Positions 8,309 through 17,461 of a stretch of DNA of 64,000 bases are shown piece after piece. Positions within the stretch are counted from its first letter, which is position 1; every line of letters starts with the position of its first letter. The stretch covers positions 1,736,001-1,800,000 of the forward strand of contig NZ_CP023691.1 of the NCBI RefSeq assembly GCF_008704855.1, read 5' to 3'. The DNA comes from Streptomyces platensis. GTDB taxonomy: Bacteria; Actinomycetota; Actinomycetes; Streptomycetales; Streptomycetaceae. The notes under the pieces were generated by a model that was not told the DNA's origin, ran no database searches, and saw only the letters and a program-made list of their open reading frames with translations. The translations under genes were made by a program, and so were the position numbers.

Positions 8309-9541
8309 TTACCTGAGGGTAGGGGCGACGGCGACGACCTCGCCGATGACGATGACCGCCGGGGGGCGGACGCCCTCGGCCCGTACCGTCTCGCCGAGGG
8401 TCGCGAGGGTGGCGTCGACGCGGCGCTGGGCCGCGGTGGTCCCCTCCTGGATGACGGCAGCGGGGGTGTCGGCGGGGCGGCCGTGTGCGATGAGCTTGGC
8501 GGCGATGGCGCCGCTGTTCTCCACGCCCATCAGGACGACGAGGGTGCCGCGCAGCTTGGCCAGCGAGGGCCAGTCGACCAGCGAGCGCTCGTCGTCGGGG
8601 GCGACATGGCCGCTGACGACGGTGAACTCGTGGGCGACGCCGCGGTGGGTGACGGGGATACCGGCGGCGCCGGGTACCGAGATGGTGCTGGAGATGCCGG
8701 GGACGACCGTGCAGGGGATACCGGCCTCGGCGAGCGCCTGGGCCTCCTCCATGCCGCGGCCGAAGACGAACGGGTCGCCGCCCTTGAGCCGGACCACGGC
8801 CTTACCGGCCTTGGCGTGCTCGATCAGCGCGTTGTTGATGGCCTCCTGGGCCATGAAGCGGCCGTAGGGGATCTTCGCGGCGTCGATGACCTCGACATGC
8901 GGCGGCAGTTCGGCGAGCAGGTCGCGGGGGCCGAGGCGGTCGGCGATCACCACGTCGGCCTCGGCGAGCAGCCGGCGGCCGCGGACGGTGATCAGGTCCG
9001 GGTCGCCGGGGCCGCCGCCGACCAGGGAGACGCCCGGGGTGTGCGGGCGGCGGTGGTGCGGGGCGGCGAGGCTGCCGTCCCGGAGGCCCTCGACGATCGC
9101 GTCACGTACGGCGGCGGAGCGGCGCGGGTCGCGGCCGGTGAGCACGGCGACGGTGACGCCCTCGCTGCGGCCGGTGGCCGGGGTCCAGGCGGTGGCCGCC
9201 TCGGCGTCGTCGGAGCGTACGCACCACACCCGGCGGTCCTCGGCCTCCTGGGACGCGGCGGCGTTGGCCTCCGGGTCGTCGGTGGAGATCAGCGCGTACC
9301 AGGCGCCGTCGAGGTCGCCGTCCTGGTAGCGGCGGCGCTCCCAGCGGACCTCGCCGGCGTCGGCCATCGCCTCGACGGACGGGGTGGCGGACGGGGAGAT
9401 CAGCAGGACATCGGCGCCGGCGGCGACGAGGGACGGGAGCCGGCGCTGGGCGACCTGTCCGGCGCCCAGGACAACCACCCGGCGGCCGGACAGCCGCAGT
9501 CCGACGGGGTAGGCAGCGTGTTCGGCGACGTGCTCAGCCAT
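8309..9541 (-). CDS. cysG: siroheme synthase-type fusion: precorrin-2 dehydrogenase + uroporphyrinogen-III C-methyltransferase
   Basis: 410 residues in two parts. Residues 1-150 hold a Rossmann NAD-binding domain (VVVLGAGQVAQRRLPSLV), matching precorrin-2 dehydrogenase. Residues 165-410 hold the SUMT methylase with VSLVGGGPGDPDLITVRG, the LKGGDPFVFGRG loop and the GIPVTHRG motif. It makes precorrin-2 from uroporphyrinogen III and can oxidise it towards sirohydrochlorin. The branch feeds siroheme for sulfite and nitrite reduction as well as cobalamin. The separate ferrochelatase part cannot be assigned with certainty from sequence alone. Its place beside cobT and cobL supports a shared tetrapyrrole role. 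Confidence 0.93.
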   Translation of the reverse strand: MAEHVAEHAAYPVGLRLSGRRVVVLGAGQVAQRRLPSLVAAGADVLLISPSATPSVEAMADAGEVRWERRRYQDGDLDGAWYALISTDDPEANAAASQEAEDRRVWCVRSDDAEAATAWTPATGRSEGVTVAVLTGRDPRRSAAVRDAIVEGLRDGSLAAPHHRRPHTPGVSLVGGGPGDPDLITVRGRRLLAEADVVIADRLGPRDLLAELPPHVEVIDAAKIPYGRFMAQEAINNALIEHAKAGKAVVRLKGGDPFVFGRGMEEAQALAEAGIPCTVVPGISSTISVPGAAGIPVTHRGVAHEFTVVSGHVAPDDERSLVDWPSLAKLRGTLVVLMGVENSGAIAAKLIAHGRPADTPAAVIQEGTTAAQRRVDATLATLGETVRAEGVRPPAVIVIGEVVAVAPTLR

Positions 9542-9643
9542 GGCGGTACGGCTCCTTGTGCGGATGATGCGGGTTCGGCGACCGGCGCAGCCGCTGCGGC
9601 TCTGGAGCGGCTGGTAAGGGGACGGCCCGGGGTGGCGGTACGG

Positions 9644-9678
9644 CCCCGGCCCACAGCCTATGGGGCTGCGGGCCGGGG
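9644..9678 (-). terminator. hairpin terminator after the BluB-CobT gene
   Basis: A 15-bp stem with one A/C mismatch and a 5-base loop lies 24 bases beyond the stop of the fusion gene. It would separate that gene from the siroheme synthase gene. Confidence 0.6.
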
Positions 9679-9701
9679 GTCATGCGGAGGTCAGGGCCTG
9701 A

Positions 9702-12700
9702 TCAGGTCTTCTCCGTCACTCCGGCGGAGTCGAAGGTGGCTACCTCGTGCATGGCGCGGGCGGCGCTCTGCACCACGGGGAGGGCGAGCAGGGCGCCGGT
9801 GCCCTCGCCGAGGCGCAGATCGAGGTCGACGAGCGGGCGCAGGCCCAGCTTGTTCAGGGCCGCGACATGGCCGGGTTCGGCGCTGCGGTGGCCGGCGATG
9901 CAGGCGGCCAGCGCCTCGGGGGCGATGGCGCGGGCCACCAGGGCGGCGGCGCCGGCGCTGACCCCGTCGAGGATCATCGGCGTACGCAGCGAGGCGCCGC
10001 CGAGGATCAGGCCGACGAGGGCGGCGTGCTCCAGGCCGCCGATCGCGGCGAGGACGCCGATGGGGTCGGCCGGGTCGGGCTGGTGGAGCTCCAGGGCGCG
10101 GCGGACCACATCGACCTTGCGGGCGTGCGTCTCGTCGTTGATGCCGGTGCCGCGGCCGGTGACCTCGACCGGGTCGACGCCGGTGTAGACGGCGATCAGT
10201 GCGGCGGAGGTGGTGGTGTTGGCGATGCCCATCTCGCCCGTGAGCAGCGCCTTGTTGCCGGCCGCGACGAGGTCACGGGCGGTGTCGATGCCGACCTCGA
10301 TGGCCTTGAGCACGTCCTCCTGGGTCATCGCCGGGCCCGCCGTGAAGTCGGCGGTGCCGGCGCGGACCTTGCGCGGCAGCAGGCCGGGGGTGGCGGGGAG
10401 ATCGCCCGCCACACCGACGTCCACGACACAGACCTCGGCGCCGACCTGGTTGGCGAAGGCGTTGCAGACCGCGCCGCCGCCCAGGAAGTTGGCGACCATC
10501 TGGCCGGTGACCTCCTGGGGCCAGGGGGTCACGCCCTGGGCGTGCACACCGTGGTCACCGGCGAAGATCGCGACGGCGGCCGGCTCCGGGATGGGCGGCG
10601 GGCACTTGCGGGACAGTCCGGACAGCTGCGCGGAGATGATCTCCAGCATGCCCAGCGCCCCGGCGGGCTTGGTCATCCGCTTCTGCCGCTCCCAGGCCTC
10701 GCCCAGCGCCTTGGCGTCCAGCGGGCGGATGCCCTGAAGGGTCTCCTGGAGGAGGTTGTGCGGGCTCTCGCCGGGCAGCGCGCGGCGGCCGTAGGTCTCC
10801 TCGTGGACGACCCAGGACAGCGGACGGCGCTTGGACCAGCCGGCCTGGAGCAGCTCGGGATCCTCCGGGAATTCGTCGACGTAGCCGATGCACAGGTAGG
10901 CGACGACTTCGAGGTGCTCGGGCAGGTCCAGTTCGCGGACCATCTCCCGCTCGTCGAAGAAGCTGACCCAGCCCACACCCAGGCCCTCGGCACGGGCGGC
11001 GAGCCAGAGGTTCTCGACCGCGAGCGCGGAGGAGTACGGGGCCATCTGCGGCTGGGTGTGGCGGCCGAGGGTGTGCCGGCCGCCGCGGGTGGAGTCGGCG
11101 GTGACGACGATGTTCACCGGCGTTTCGAGGATCGCCTCGATCTTCAGCTCGCGGAACTGCTTGGCGCGCGCCTTGGGCAGCGACTTGGCGTACGCCTCGC
11201 GCTGCGCCATCGCGAGCTGGTGCATCTTCTCGCGGGTCTCGGCCGAGCGGATGACCACGAAGTCCCAGGGCTGGGAGTGGCCGACGCTGGGGGCGGTGTG
11301 GGCGGCCTCCAGGACGCGCAGCAGCACATCGTTGGGGATCGGGTCGCTGCGGAAGCCGTTGCGGATGTCGCGGCGTTCGCGGATCACGCGGTGGACGGCG
11401 GCGCGCTCGGAGTCGTCGTACCCGGCGGCCGGTGACAGCAGGCCGTCGGCGACGTCGGACGTAGCGGCCGGGCTCTGCTGGTCGGCAGCCTGCGGCTGGT
11501 CGCCGCCTTCGCCTTCGCCCTCGTCCTCGTCCTCGCCGAGCTGGACGAGTGCGGCGGCGTCCTGCTGCTGGGGCGTCCCGTCGGCGTCGGCGGTGGGCTC
11601 GGCGTCGGGGGCGGGCTCGTCGGCGGGGGCCGCGGTCTGCGGGGCCAGGGCGTCGACGGGGGTGTGCTCGCCGGACGCCTGGGCCGGGATGTGGACGCTG
11701 ACGGGCCGGGCTTCGGCGAGCGGCTCGGCGGGGGCGTCGGGCGTGGCCTCTGCGAGCTCGGCGGCGGCTGCGGGCGCGGCGTCCTCGGCGGGCTCGCCGG
11801 GGGTCGCCTCGGCCGCGGGGGCGGTCGGCTCGGCGGGGTTGTCGGCGGCGGCCGGGGCGGCCACTGCGGGCTGCTGCTCGGCGGGGGCGCCCGCGTCCTG
11901 CATCGCGGCCTCCGGGGCGGGCTCCTGGGTGGTCTGCTGCCCCGCGGCGTCCATGGGGGCGCCGGGCTGCGGCTGTTCGGCGGCCGGCTGCGGTGCCTCG
12001 GACGGCTCTATGACGGCCTGCTCCTGGGGCATACCGTCGTCCGTCGCGGGCTGGTCGACGGGGCCCTGGGGGGCGGTGTCGGACGTCGGGGCGACGGGCT
12101 CGGCGACCGGGGCGTCGGCGGCGGTGTCGGCCGGGGTGGCCTGGTCCGGGGTGACCGGGGCGGCTTCGGCGGGGGTGGCGGCCGCGGGGTCCGGCTGGGG
12201 CTCGACGGCGGCGGCGTCCGGCTGGGCCTCGGCGGCGGTCTCGGTGGCGACGGGCTCGGCGGCGGCCTCGGGCTGTTCGGGGGTCTGCTCGGCGTTCTGC
12301 TCGGTCTGCGGTGCCTGCGGGGCCTCGGCCGGGGCGTCGGCCGCCGGCTGGTCCGCTACGGGTGCCGTGGCCTGGCCCGGCGCTTCGGACGGGGCCGGGG
12401 CGTCGGTCGGCTGCGCCGGGGCCGAAGCCTCGGCGGCCTGTGCCGGTGCATGTGCCTCGGGCTCGGCGGGCACGTCCTGGTCGGCGGGCTGCTGGGGAGC
12501 CTCGGCGGCGACATCCTCGGGCTGCTGGGCATCCGGGGCGGGGGCCTGGCCGGGGGCGTCCTGCACGGGGGCGTCGGGCGCGGGCGCGTCCGGCACGGAG
12601 GCATCCGGCGCGGCGGCCTCGTGAACAGGCGCATCCGCAGCGGCGGCCCCCTGTACAGCGGCGTCCACAGCGGCGACATCCTGCACAGGGACGTCCGCAA

Positions 12701-13949
12701 CGGCGCCGTCCGCAGCGGGAACATCCGCCGTGACAGCGTCCGGCGCGGCGCCCTCCACTACAGCGCCCTCCGCCACAGCCATTCCCTCCTGACCGGGCGC
12801 AACCGCATCCGGCACCGCGTCCGCAGCACCGTCCTGCGGCGCCATCGGCACCTCGGCCTGCGCCTCCTGCCCGGCCTCGGCGGTGGGAGCGGCGACGGGA
12901 GCGCCGTCCTCAACCTGCGCGCCATCCCCGGTCTGCCCGCCGTTCTCGACCGGCAGCGGCATCGCCTGTTCGACGGGCAGCGCCGCGTCCTGCGGGGCGG
13001 GCTGTACGGCCTCGGCGGGGGCGACGGGCGCCTCGGGGGCGACCGTTTCTGCAAGCGGGGCCGCGGGGGCCTGGGCGGCAGCGTCGTTCCACTGCGGCAC
13101 CTGGGACGGGATCTCGCCGAGCTGCGGGCCGGGCAACGGGCCCTGGCCCGCTGCGCCGTAGGTCTGCTCGGCGTTCAACTGCCCGCCGTAGGACTGCTCA
13201 CCGTACGAGGGCGCGGCGAAGGGCTGCTCGGCCGCCGCCACCTCCCCGGGGGGCTGCTCGGCGTACGGCAGGTCGGCGGCGGTCCGGGCGTCGGCCGCCG
13301 GGCCGGGCACGTCGGGCGTGGCCGGGGCCGGGGCGTCGAAGTATTCGGGGCCGCCCGTGGGGGGCCCGGCGTGCCGTGCGGCGGGGGGTGCGGGCACCTC
13401 GGCCGGTCCGCGGTCGGCGAGCGAACGGACCACGCCGCCGGTCGGGTCGGGAACCGGCGGGCCCATGTGCAGCGGGCGGCGCGGGGGCGTGGCGGGGGCT
13501 GCCGCGCGGGCCCGGTCCGGCTGCGGGGCCGCGGGCTGGGGGATGCGGACGGCGCCGAGGTCGACGGAACCGGAGTCCCGGCCGCCGCTCTCGTGGTCGC
13601 CGGTCGGGGCGGGCATCGGCTCGTAGCCGGTGGTCCCCTGGGCGGCCGCGTCGAAGGGGGCGCCCTGGGGGGCCGCACCGTGGAGGGTGTCCTGCGGCTG
13701 CGGGAGCGGCTGGTGCGCGGGCTGCTCGCTCCAGGCGCCCTGGGCGCCCGGCATCAGCAGATCGTCGTCCGCGACCGCGCCATCGGCCTGGCCGAGGTAG
13801 GGGTATTCGCCCGGAGTCGGCACCATGCCTGGCTGCTCCGTCGGTCCGGCGTCGGCAGGGGAGGGAGCGGCCGCCGGTTGCGGCTGCCCGGGATGTCCGC
13901 CTGCGTTCTCCGGCTGTCCCTCGCCCGGGACCTGGCCGGTGTCGGTCAT
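9702..13949 (-). CDS. cobT: giant fusion: long Ala/Pro/Glu-rich N-terminus + BluB-like nitroreductase + CobT
   Basis: 1415 residues. The C-terminal part, from about 1062, is nicotinate-nucleotide:dimethylbenzimidazole phosphoribosyltransferase: FAGDHGVHAQGVTPWPQEVT, GEMGIANTTTSAAL, GRGTGINDE and the HRSAEPGH motif. Residues 844-1060 are a BluB-type flavin destructase, RRDIRNGFRSDPIP and APSVGHSQPWDFV, which makes 5,6-dimethylbenzimidazole from reduced FMN. So one chain could make the lower cobalamin base and activate it. The first 840 residues are low complexity, built from Ala, Pro, Glu, Gln and Val in short APDAPV-like repeats, and are surely disordered. BluB-CobT fusions are known in Streptomyces; the length of this extension is unusual. 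The start at 13949 follows GAGGGG. Confidence 0.92.
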   Translation of the reverse strand: MTDTGQVPGEGQPENAGGHPGQPQPAAAPSPADAGPTEQPGMVPTPGEYPYLGQADGAVADDDLLMPGAQGAWSEQPAHQPLPQPQDTLHGAAPQGAPFDAAAQGTTGYEPMPAPTGDHESGGRDSGSVDLGAVRIPQPAAPQPDRARAAAPATPPRRPLHMGPPVPDPTGGVVRSLADRGPAEVPAPPAARHAGPPTGGPEYFDAPAPATPDVPGPAADARTAADLPYAEQPPGEVAAAEQPFAAPSYGEQSYGGQLNAEQTYGAAGQGPLPGPQLGEIPSQVPQWNDAAAQAPAAPLAETVAPEAPVAPAEAVQPAPQDAALPVEQAMPLPVENGGQTGDGAQVEDGAPVAAPTAEAGQEAQAEVPMAPQDGAADAVPDAVAPGQEGMAVAEGAVVEGAAPDAVTADVPAADGAVADVPVQDVAAVDAAVQGAAAADAPVHEAAAPDASVPDAPAPDAPVQDAPGQAPAPDAQQPEDVAAEAPQQPADQDVPAEPEAHAPAQAAEASAPAQPTDAPAPSEAPGQATAPVADQPAADAPAEAPQAPQTEQNAEQTPEQPEAAAEPVATETAAEAQPDAAAVEPQPDPAAATPAEAAPVTPDQATPADTAADAPVAEPVAPTSDTAPQGPVDQPATDDGMPQEQAVIEPSEAPQPAAEQPQPGAPMDAAGQQTTQEPAPEAAMQDAGAPAEQQPAVAAPAAADNPAEPTAPAAEATPGEPAEDAAPAAAAELAEATPDAPAEPLAEARPVSVHIPAQASGEHTPVDALAPQTAAPADEPAPDAEPTADADGTPQQQDAAALVQLGEDEDEGEGEGGDQPQAADQQSPAATSDVADGLLSPAAGYDDSERAAVHRVIRERRDIRNGFRSDPIPNDVLLRVLEAAHTAPSVGHSQPWDFVVIRSAETREKMHQLAMAQREAYAKSLPKARAKQFRELKIEAILETPVNIVVTADSTRGGRHTLGRHTQPQMAPYSSALAVENLWLAARAEGLGVGWVSFFDEREMVRELDLPEHLEVVAYLCIGYVDEFPEDPELLQAGWSKRRPLSWVVHEETYGRRALPGESPHNLLQETLQGIRPLDAKALGEAWERQKRMTKPAGALGMLEIISAQLSGLSRKCPPPIPEPAAVAIFAGDHGVHAQGVTPWPQEVTGQMVANFLGGGAVCNAFANQVGAEVCVVDVGVAGDLPATPGLLPRKVRAGTADFTAGPAMTQEDVLKAIEVGIDTARDLVAAGNKALLTGEMGIANTTTSAALIAVYTGVDPVEVTGRGTGINDETHARKVDVVRRALELHQPDPADPIGVLAAIGGLEHAALVGLILGGASLRTPMILDGVSAGAAALVARAIAPEALAACIAGHRSAEPGHVAALNKLGLRPLVDLDLRLGEGTGALLALPVVQSAARAMHEVATFDSAGVTEKT

Positions 13950-13966
13950 GCGTACCCCTCGCCCAT
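13946..13966 (-). promoter_or_regulatory. six-codon upstream ORF overlapping the cobT start
   Basis: An ATG preceded by a near-perfect AAGGAG (13975-13980, 8-base spacing) opens a tiny frame, MGEGYA, whose TGA overlaps the ATG of the fusion gene. The gene's own ribosome site (GAGGGG) lies inside this tiny frame. Ribosomes ending here could restart on the large gene, so this may be a translational coupling leader. No B12-box or cobalamin riboswitch was seen in the 235 bp upstream. Confidence 0.35.
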
Positions 13967-14184
13967 TGGTAGTGCTCCTTCCAACCGCTCGTGCGACGCG
14001 CTCGACCGGGGCGCGCCGACGCCCGATAGCTAGAACGAGCGAGCACGCCTCGCGGCACGTCCGCTCTCCAGAGCTTCATATTCGGCCAAAACCACAGCAT
14101 TTTCCGGATATTGGCGTACGAAGCCGAATGCGGAACGGCGGCGCAACGATCCGCCAGCCTACCTCGCGCGGGTTGCCGTGCTGG

Positions 14185-15405
14185 TCACGGGTGAGGAACG
14201 CGATACCCGCTGAGAAGAAACACCACGGACCGCTCGCGTTCGACCCAGACGGATGTGTCCAGGTCCACGGACTGGAGCAGTGCGCACTCGACTTCGTAGC
14301 CGCCGTCGGCCAGCGCCCGGCCGAGCGATTCGGCCTCGTCGCGGGTGGCCGCGTGGGTGACGATCCGTTCGGGACGGCGGGCCGCGCAGGCGGTGAGCAC
14401 GTCCGCTCCCCCGCCGCCGACCCGGATCACGTCGGGCTCGGGCAGGTCCTCCAGGATCTGCGGTGCCCGGCCGCGCACGACCTGGAGTTGGACACCGTGC
14501 CGGCGGGCGAGGGCGGTAGTGCGTGCGCAGGCGTCCGGGTCGGCGTCGACCGCGATGACGGCGGCGCCGAAGCGCGCGGTCTCCACCGCGGCGGCGCCGC
14601 TGCCCGCGCCGATGTCCCAGACCAGGTCGCCCACCTGCGGCCCGAGACGGGCGAGTTGCGCGGTGCGCAGCTGGACGGACTCACCCTCGCCCAGGGCGCC
14701 GCCGTAAGCGCTCGCCGGAAGTCCCCAGCCGCGCGGGCCCGTCGGGTGGCCTACCTCGTGACCGGCGATCCAGCCGGTGCCCTGCGCCGCGGCACCGGCG
14801 GGCGAACCGCCGATGACAATGACGACATTGGGGTCACGCCAGACATGGTCGGCGGCCTTGTCGGAGGTGAGGACGGTCACCTGCTCGCGTTCGGTGCCCA
14901 GTTCCTCGCAGATGACGAAGGTGCGGTGGACGCCGCCGAGCAGCAGAGCGAGTTCGGCGGGGCCGGCGCCGGGCGAGGTGAGCACCGCGACCTTGGTGTG
15001 AGCGCGGCAGACATTCACCGCGCGGCGCAGATCGCGGCTGTGGGCGACCACGACCTGGGCGTCGTCCCAGGGCATGCCGGCCTGCGCGAAGGCGGCCGCG
15101 ACGGAGGAGACGGCCGGGACCACTTCCACTTCCAGGCCGTGCTCGGGGGCCCGCAGGGTGCGGACGACACCGAAGAAACCGGGGTCGCCGTCGGCGAGCA
15201 CCACGGCGGTGCCGCGGTGCTGGGCGATACGGCGGGCGGCCAGGGTCACACTGCCGAGCCGGATCCGTTCGGCGTTCGGCGGCACTTCGGGAAGGGCGAG
15301 GTGGTGGGCGGCGCCGGCCACCAGCGTGGCGGCGCCGAGCGCGGCGCGGGCTGCGGCGGTCAGTGGAGAGCCGTCCCATCCGATCACCGTGACCCGGTCG
15401 GCCAT
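14185..15405 (-). CDS. cobL: precorrin-6Y C5,15-methyltransferase (decarboxylating), CbiE-CbiT fusion
   Basis: 406 residues. The N-terminal half (1 to about 205) is a CbiE-like tetrapyrrole methylase: VTVIGWDGSPL, LADGDPGFFGVVRTL and VVPAVSSVAAAFAQAG. The C-terminal half is CbiT-like with the Rossmann motif VWDIGAGSGAAAVE and the acidic VDADPDA. The fused enzyme methylates two ring positions of the corrin precursor and removes a carboxyl group in aerobic-type cobalamin synthesis. I start at the ATG at 15405, which has AGGAG upstream; the open frame continues 63 codons further but without family similarity. The BluB-CobT gene follows on the same strand. Confidence 0.93.
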   Translation of the reverse strand: MADRVTVIGWDGSPLTAAARAALGAATLVAGAAHHLALPEVPPNAERIRLGSVTLAARRIAQHRGTAVVLADGDPGFFGVVRTLRAPEHGLEVEVVPAVSSVAAAFAQAGMPWDDAQVVVAHSRDLRRAVNVCRAHTKVAVLTSPGAGPAELALLLGGVHRTFVICEELGTEREQVTVLTSDKAADHVWRDPNVVIVIGGSPAGAAAQGTGWIAGHEVGHPTGPRGWGLPASAYGGALGEGESVQLRTAQLARLGPQVGDLVWDIGAGSGAAAVETARFGAAVIAVDADPDACARTTALARRHGVQLQVVRGRAPQILEDLPEPDVIRVGGGGADVLTACAARRPERIVTHAATRDEAESLGRALADGGYEVECALLQSVDLDTSVWVERERSVVFLLSGYRVPHP

Positions 15406-15559
15406 GCTCGTCAGTCTCCTGGGGCTGCTGTGGTTACGCGGGCGGGGCGGCAGACAGGGCGGCCGCCGGCCGGTGGTGGTGCGCTGTTCCGCGCTGGTCG
15501 CGCAGAGGCGCGGCAGGCCGAGACTACCCCGTGCGGTACGGACCTGAGTGCGGGCGTGG

Positions 15560-16195
15560 TCAGTTCCACTCGGGGTAGCTGAATCCGTTCGCATCCGCCA
15601 GGCGGCCGGGGACGCCTTCGAGGTCCTCGGGCAGCAGGCTCCACACGATCAGATCGGTCCGGATGTCCGTCCAGCCGCCGTCCTCGGTGCGGCTGCGGGC
15701 TATGAAGGCGTTGCGCAGCACGCCCTCGCTGATGCAGCCGATCTTCTGGGCGACCTGCTGGGAGGCGGTGTTGCCGGCGGCGGTGCGCAGCTCGATGCGT
15801 TCGAACTTCCGGTCGTGGAAGAGCCAGTGGGCGACGGCGAGCGAGGCCTCGGAGGCATACCCCTCACCACGGGCCCAGGAGGCGACGACGTAGCTGATCT
15901 CGCTGGAACGGATCCGCCAGTCGGTGTTGCGCAGTTGGACCACGCCGACCAGGCGCTGGGTGAGGAACTCGGTGACCGCGAAATCGATCCCGTGGCCCGC
16001 CGTCCGCTCCGCGCGGGCGCTCTCGGTGGTCCAGCGGCGCGCGGCGTCCTCGGTGTACGGCTGGGGTATCGCGGTCCAGGCGGCGACCAGCTCGTCGTTC
16101 ATCATCGCGGCGAGGGACGGCACATCGGCCTCCTCGAAGGGGCGCAGCACCAACCGGTCCGTGCTGATCGAGGTGTCCGGAAAGGTGGATGTCAT
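15560..16195 (-). CDS. RimJ/RimL-type GNAT N-acetyltransferase
   Basis: 211 residues of the RimJ/RimL subfamily (Acetyltransf_3). It starts with STDRLVLRPFEEADVPSLAAM, has the strand-4 region YVVASWARGEGYASEASLAVAHW and ends with the ERIELRTAAGNTASQQVAQKIG stretch. It may acetylate the N-terminus of a protein or a small amine. I choose the ATG at 16195, with GGGAGC ahead of it; the longer open frame adds 79 Arg-rich residues that look like reverse-strand noise. It stands alone between cobL and metQ. Confidence 0.88.
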   Translation of the reverse strand: MTSTFPDTSISTDRLVLRPFEEADVPSLAAMMNDELVAAWTAIPQPYTEDAARRWTTESARAERTAGHGIDFAVTEFLTQRLVGVVQLRNTDWRIRSSEISYVVASWARGEGYASEASLAVAHWLFHDRKFERIELRTAAGNTASQQVAQKIGCISEGVLRNAFIARSRTEDGGWTDIRTDLIVWSLLPEDLEGVPGRLADANGFSYPEWN

Positions 16196-16426
16196 ACCGC
16201 TGCTCCCACGCCGTTGACTGTGGTGTCCGGACCGTCGCGGGCTGTGAGACCGCGAGGTCACGGGCCGTCTTGACCGTCTTGAGTGCACCAGCATGCAGCA
16301 TGGGCGTACGGGTGTGCACGTGCGTGGGCCCCGGGCGCGCGCCGGGCGCGTCCGGGGCCTGCGGGCCGCCCGTGCGGACGGACGCCTTCCGGTGACCTGC
16401 GCGCGGGCGACTGCGTGTCTACACCC

Positions 16427-16451
16427 GCCCACCCCCCGAAGGGGGGTGGGC
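16427..16451 (-). terminator. terminator of the metNIQ operon
   Basis: An 11-bp stem (GCCCACCCCCC and complement) with a GAA loop lies about 57 bases past the metQ stop. The remaining 230 bp up to the acetyltransferase start show nothing else clear. Confidence 0.75.
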
Positions 16452-16507
16452 TGCGGGGAAAATACGGGCCGGCCAGGCGGCCGTCAGCTCCTGGCCGTCG
16501 GCAACCG

Positions 16508-17365
16508 TCAGCTCTTGGCCGGGCCGAAGGCCGGGATGACCGAGCCGTCCTTGTACTTGTCCTCGATGAACTTCTTGACCTCGGGGGAGTTCAGGAGCTT
16601 GGCCAGCTTCTTGACCCGCGGGTCGTTCTCGTTGCCCTTCTTGACGGCGAGGAAGTTGGCGTAGGGGTTGTCCTTCGTCTTCTCCAGGGCCAGCGCGTCC
16701 TTGGAGGGCTTGAGGTGCGCGCCGATGGCGAAGTTGCCGTTGATGATCGCGGCGTCGACGTCGTCGATACGCGGCGCGGTCTGTGCGGCCTCCAGCTCGG
16801 TGATCTTGACGCCCTTGTCGTCCTTGACGTCGGTCAGCTTGGCGTCGGAGCCGACACCGGGCTTGAGGGTGATCACGCCGTTGTCGGCGAGCAGCTTGAG
16901 CGCCCGGCCCTCGTTGGAGGGGTCGTTCGGGACCGAGACGGTGCTGCCGGCCTTGAGCTCCGAGAGCTTGTCGATCTTCTTGGAGTAGACGCCGAGCGGC
17001 TCGATGAGCACGTTCTGGACGGGCACGATGTGCGTGCCGTTCTCCTTGTTGAAGGTGTCGAGGAACGGCTTGTGCTGGAAGAAGTTGGCGTCGACCTGGC
17101 CGTCGTCGGTGACCTTGTTCGGGATCTTGTAGTCGTTGAACGGCTTGACGACCAGCTTGAGGCCCTCCTTGTCCGCCAGCTTGTTCTTGACGAAGTCGAG
17201 GATGGCGGCGTGCGGGGCGGGGCTCGCGGCGACGACGAGGGGGGCGTTCTTGTCGCCCTTGTCGCTGCTGGCGGTGGTGTCGGAGGGGGCCGAGCAGGCG
17301 CTCGCGCCGAGGGCGACGGCGGAGGCGGCGGCGACGGCTGCGGTGATCTTGAGGGTGTTGCGCAC
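16508..17365 (-). CDS. metQ: methionine ABC transporter substrate-binding lipoprotein
   Basis: 285 residues of the NlpA/MetQ family. The signal peptide ends in the lipobox LGASAC, with Cys24 as the lipidation site. Family stretches follow: PHAAILDFVKNKLADKEG, VDANFFQHKPFLDTFNKENG and the conserved ending INGNFAIGAHLKP. It binds methionine at the outer face of the membrane and hands it to MetI. It is the last gene of metN-metI-metQ, with 96 bp after metI. Confidence 0.95.
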   Translation of the reverse strand: MRNTLKITAAVAAASAVALGASACSAPSDTTASSDKGDKNAPLVVAASPAPHAAILDFVKNKLADKEGLKLVVKPFNDYKIPNKVTDDGQVDANFFQHKPFLDTFNKENGTHIVPVQNVLIEPLGVYSKKIDKLSELKAGSTVSVPNDPSNEGRALKLLADNGVITLKPGVGSDAKLTDVKDDKGVKITELEAAQTAPRIDDVDAAIINGNFAIGAHLKPSKDALALEKTKDNPYANFLAVKKGNENDPRVKKLAKLLNSPEVKKFIEDKYKDGSVIPAFGPAKS

Positions 17366-17461
17366 GAAGAGTGCCTCTTTCTTGTGTCACACGCGAGGGT
17401 TCCGCGTGAGGTCCGCCCGGCAAAGGGTCCGGGCTCTTGGGTGGAGCGGGTGGCTCCGGGA

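Noticed and set aside
7259..9961. 900-codon plus-strand frame
   Set aside because: Gly/Arg/Asp-rich reading of the antisense of the methyltransferase and siroheme synthase genes; a usual artefact of high GC.
11664..14033. 789-codon plus-strand frame over the cobT N-terminus
   Set aside because: Gly/Leu/Arg repeats mirror the Ala/Pro repeats on the real strand; no start site or family.
13950..14184. Cobalamin riboswitch expected before the cobalamin genes
   Set aside because: I looked for the B12-box core on the minus strand and did not find it here.
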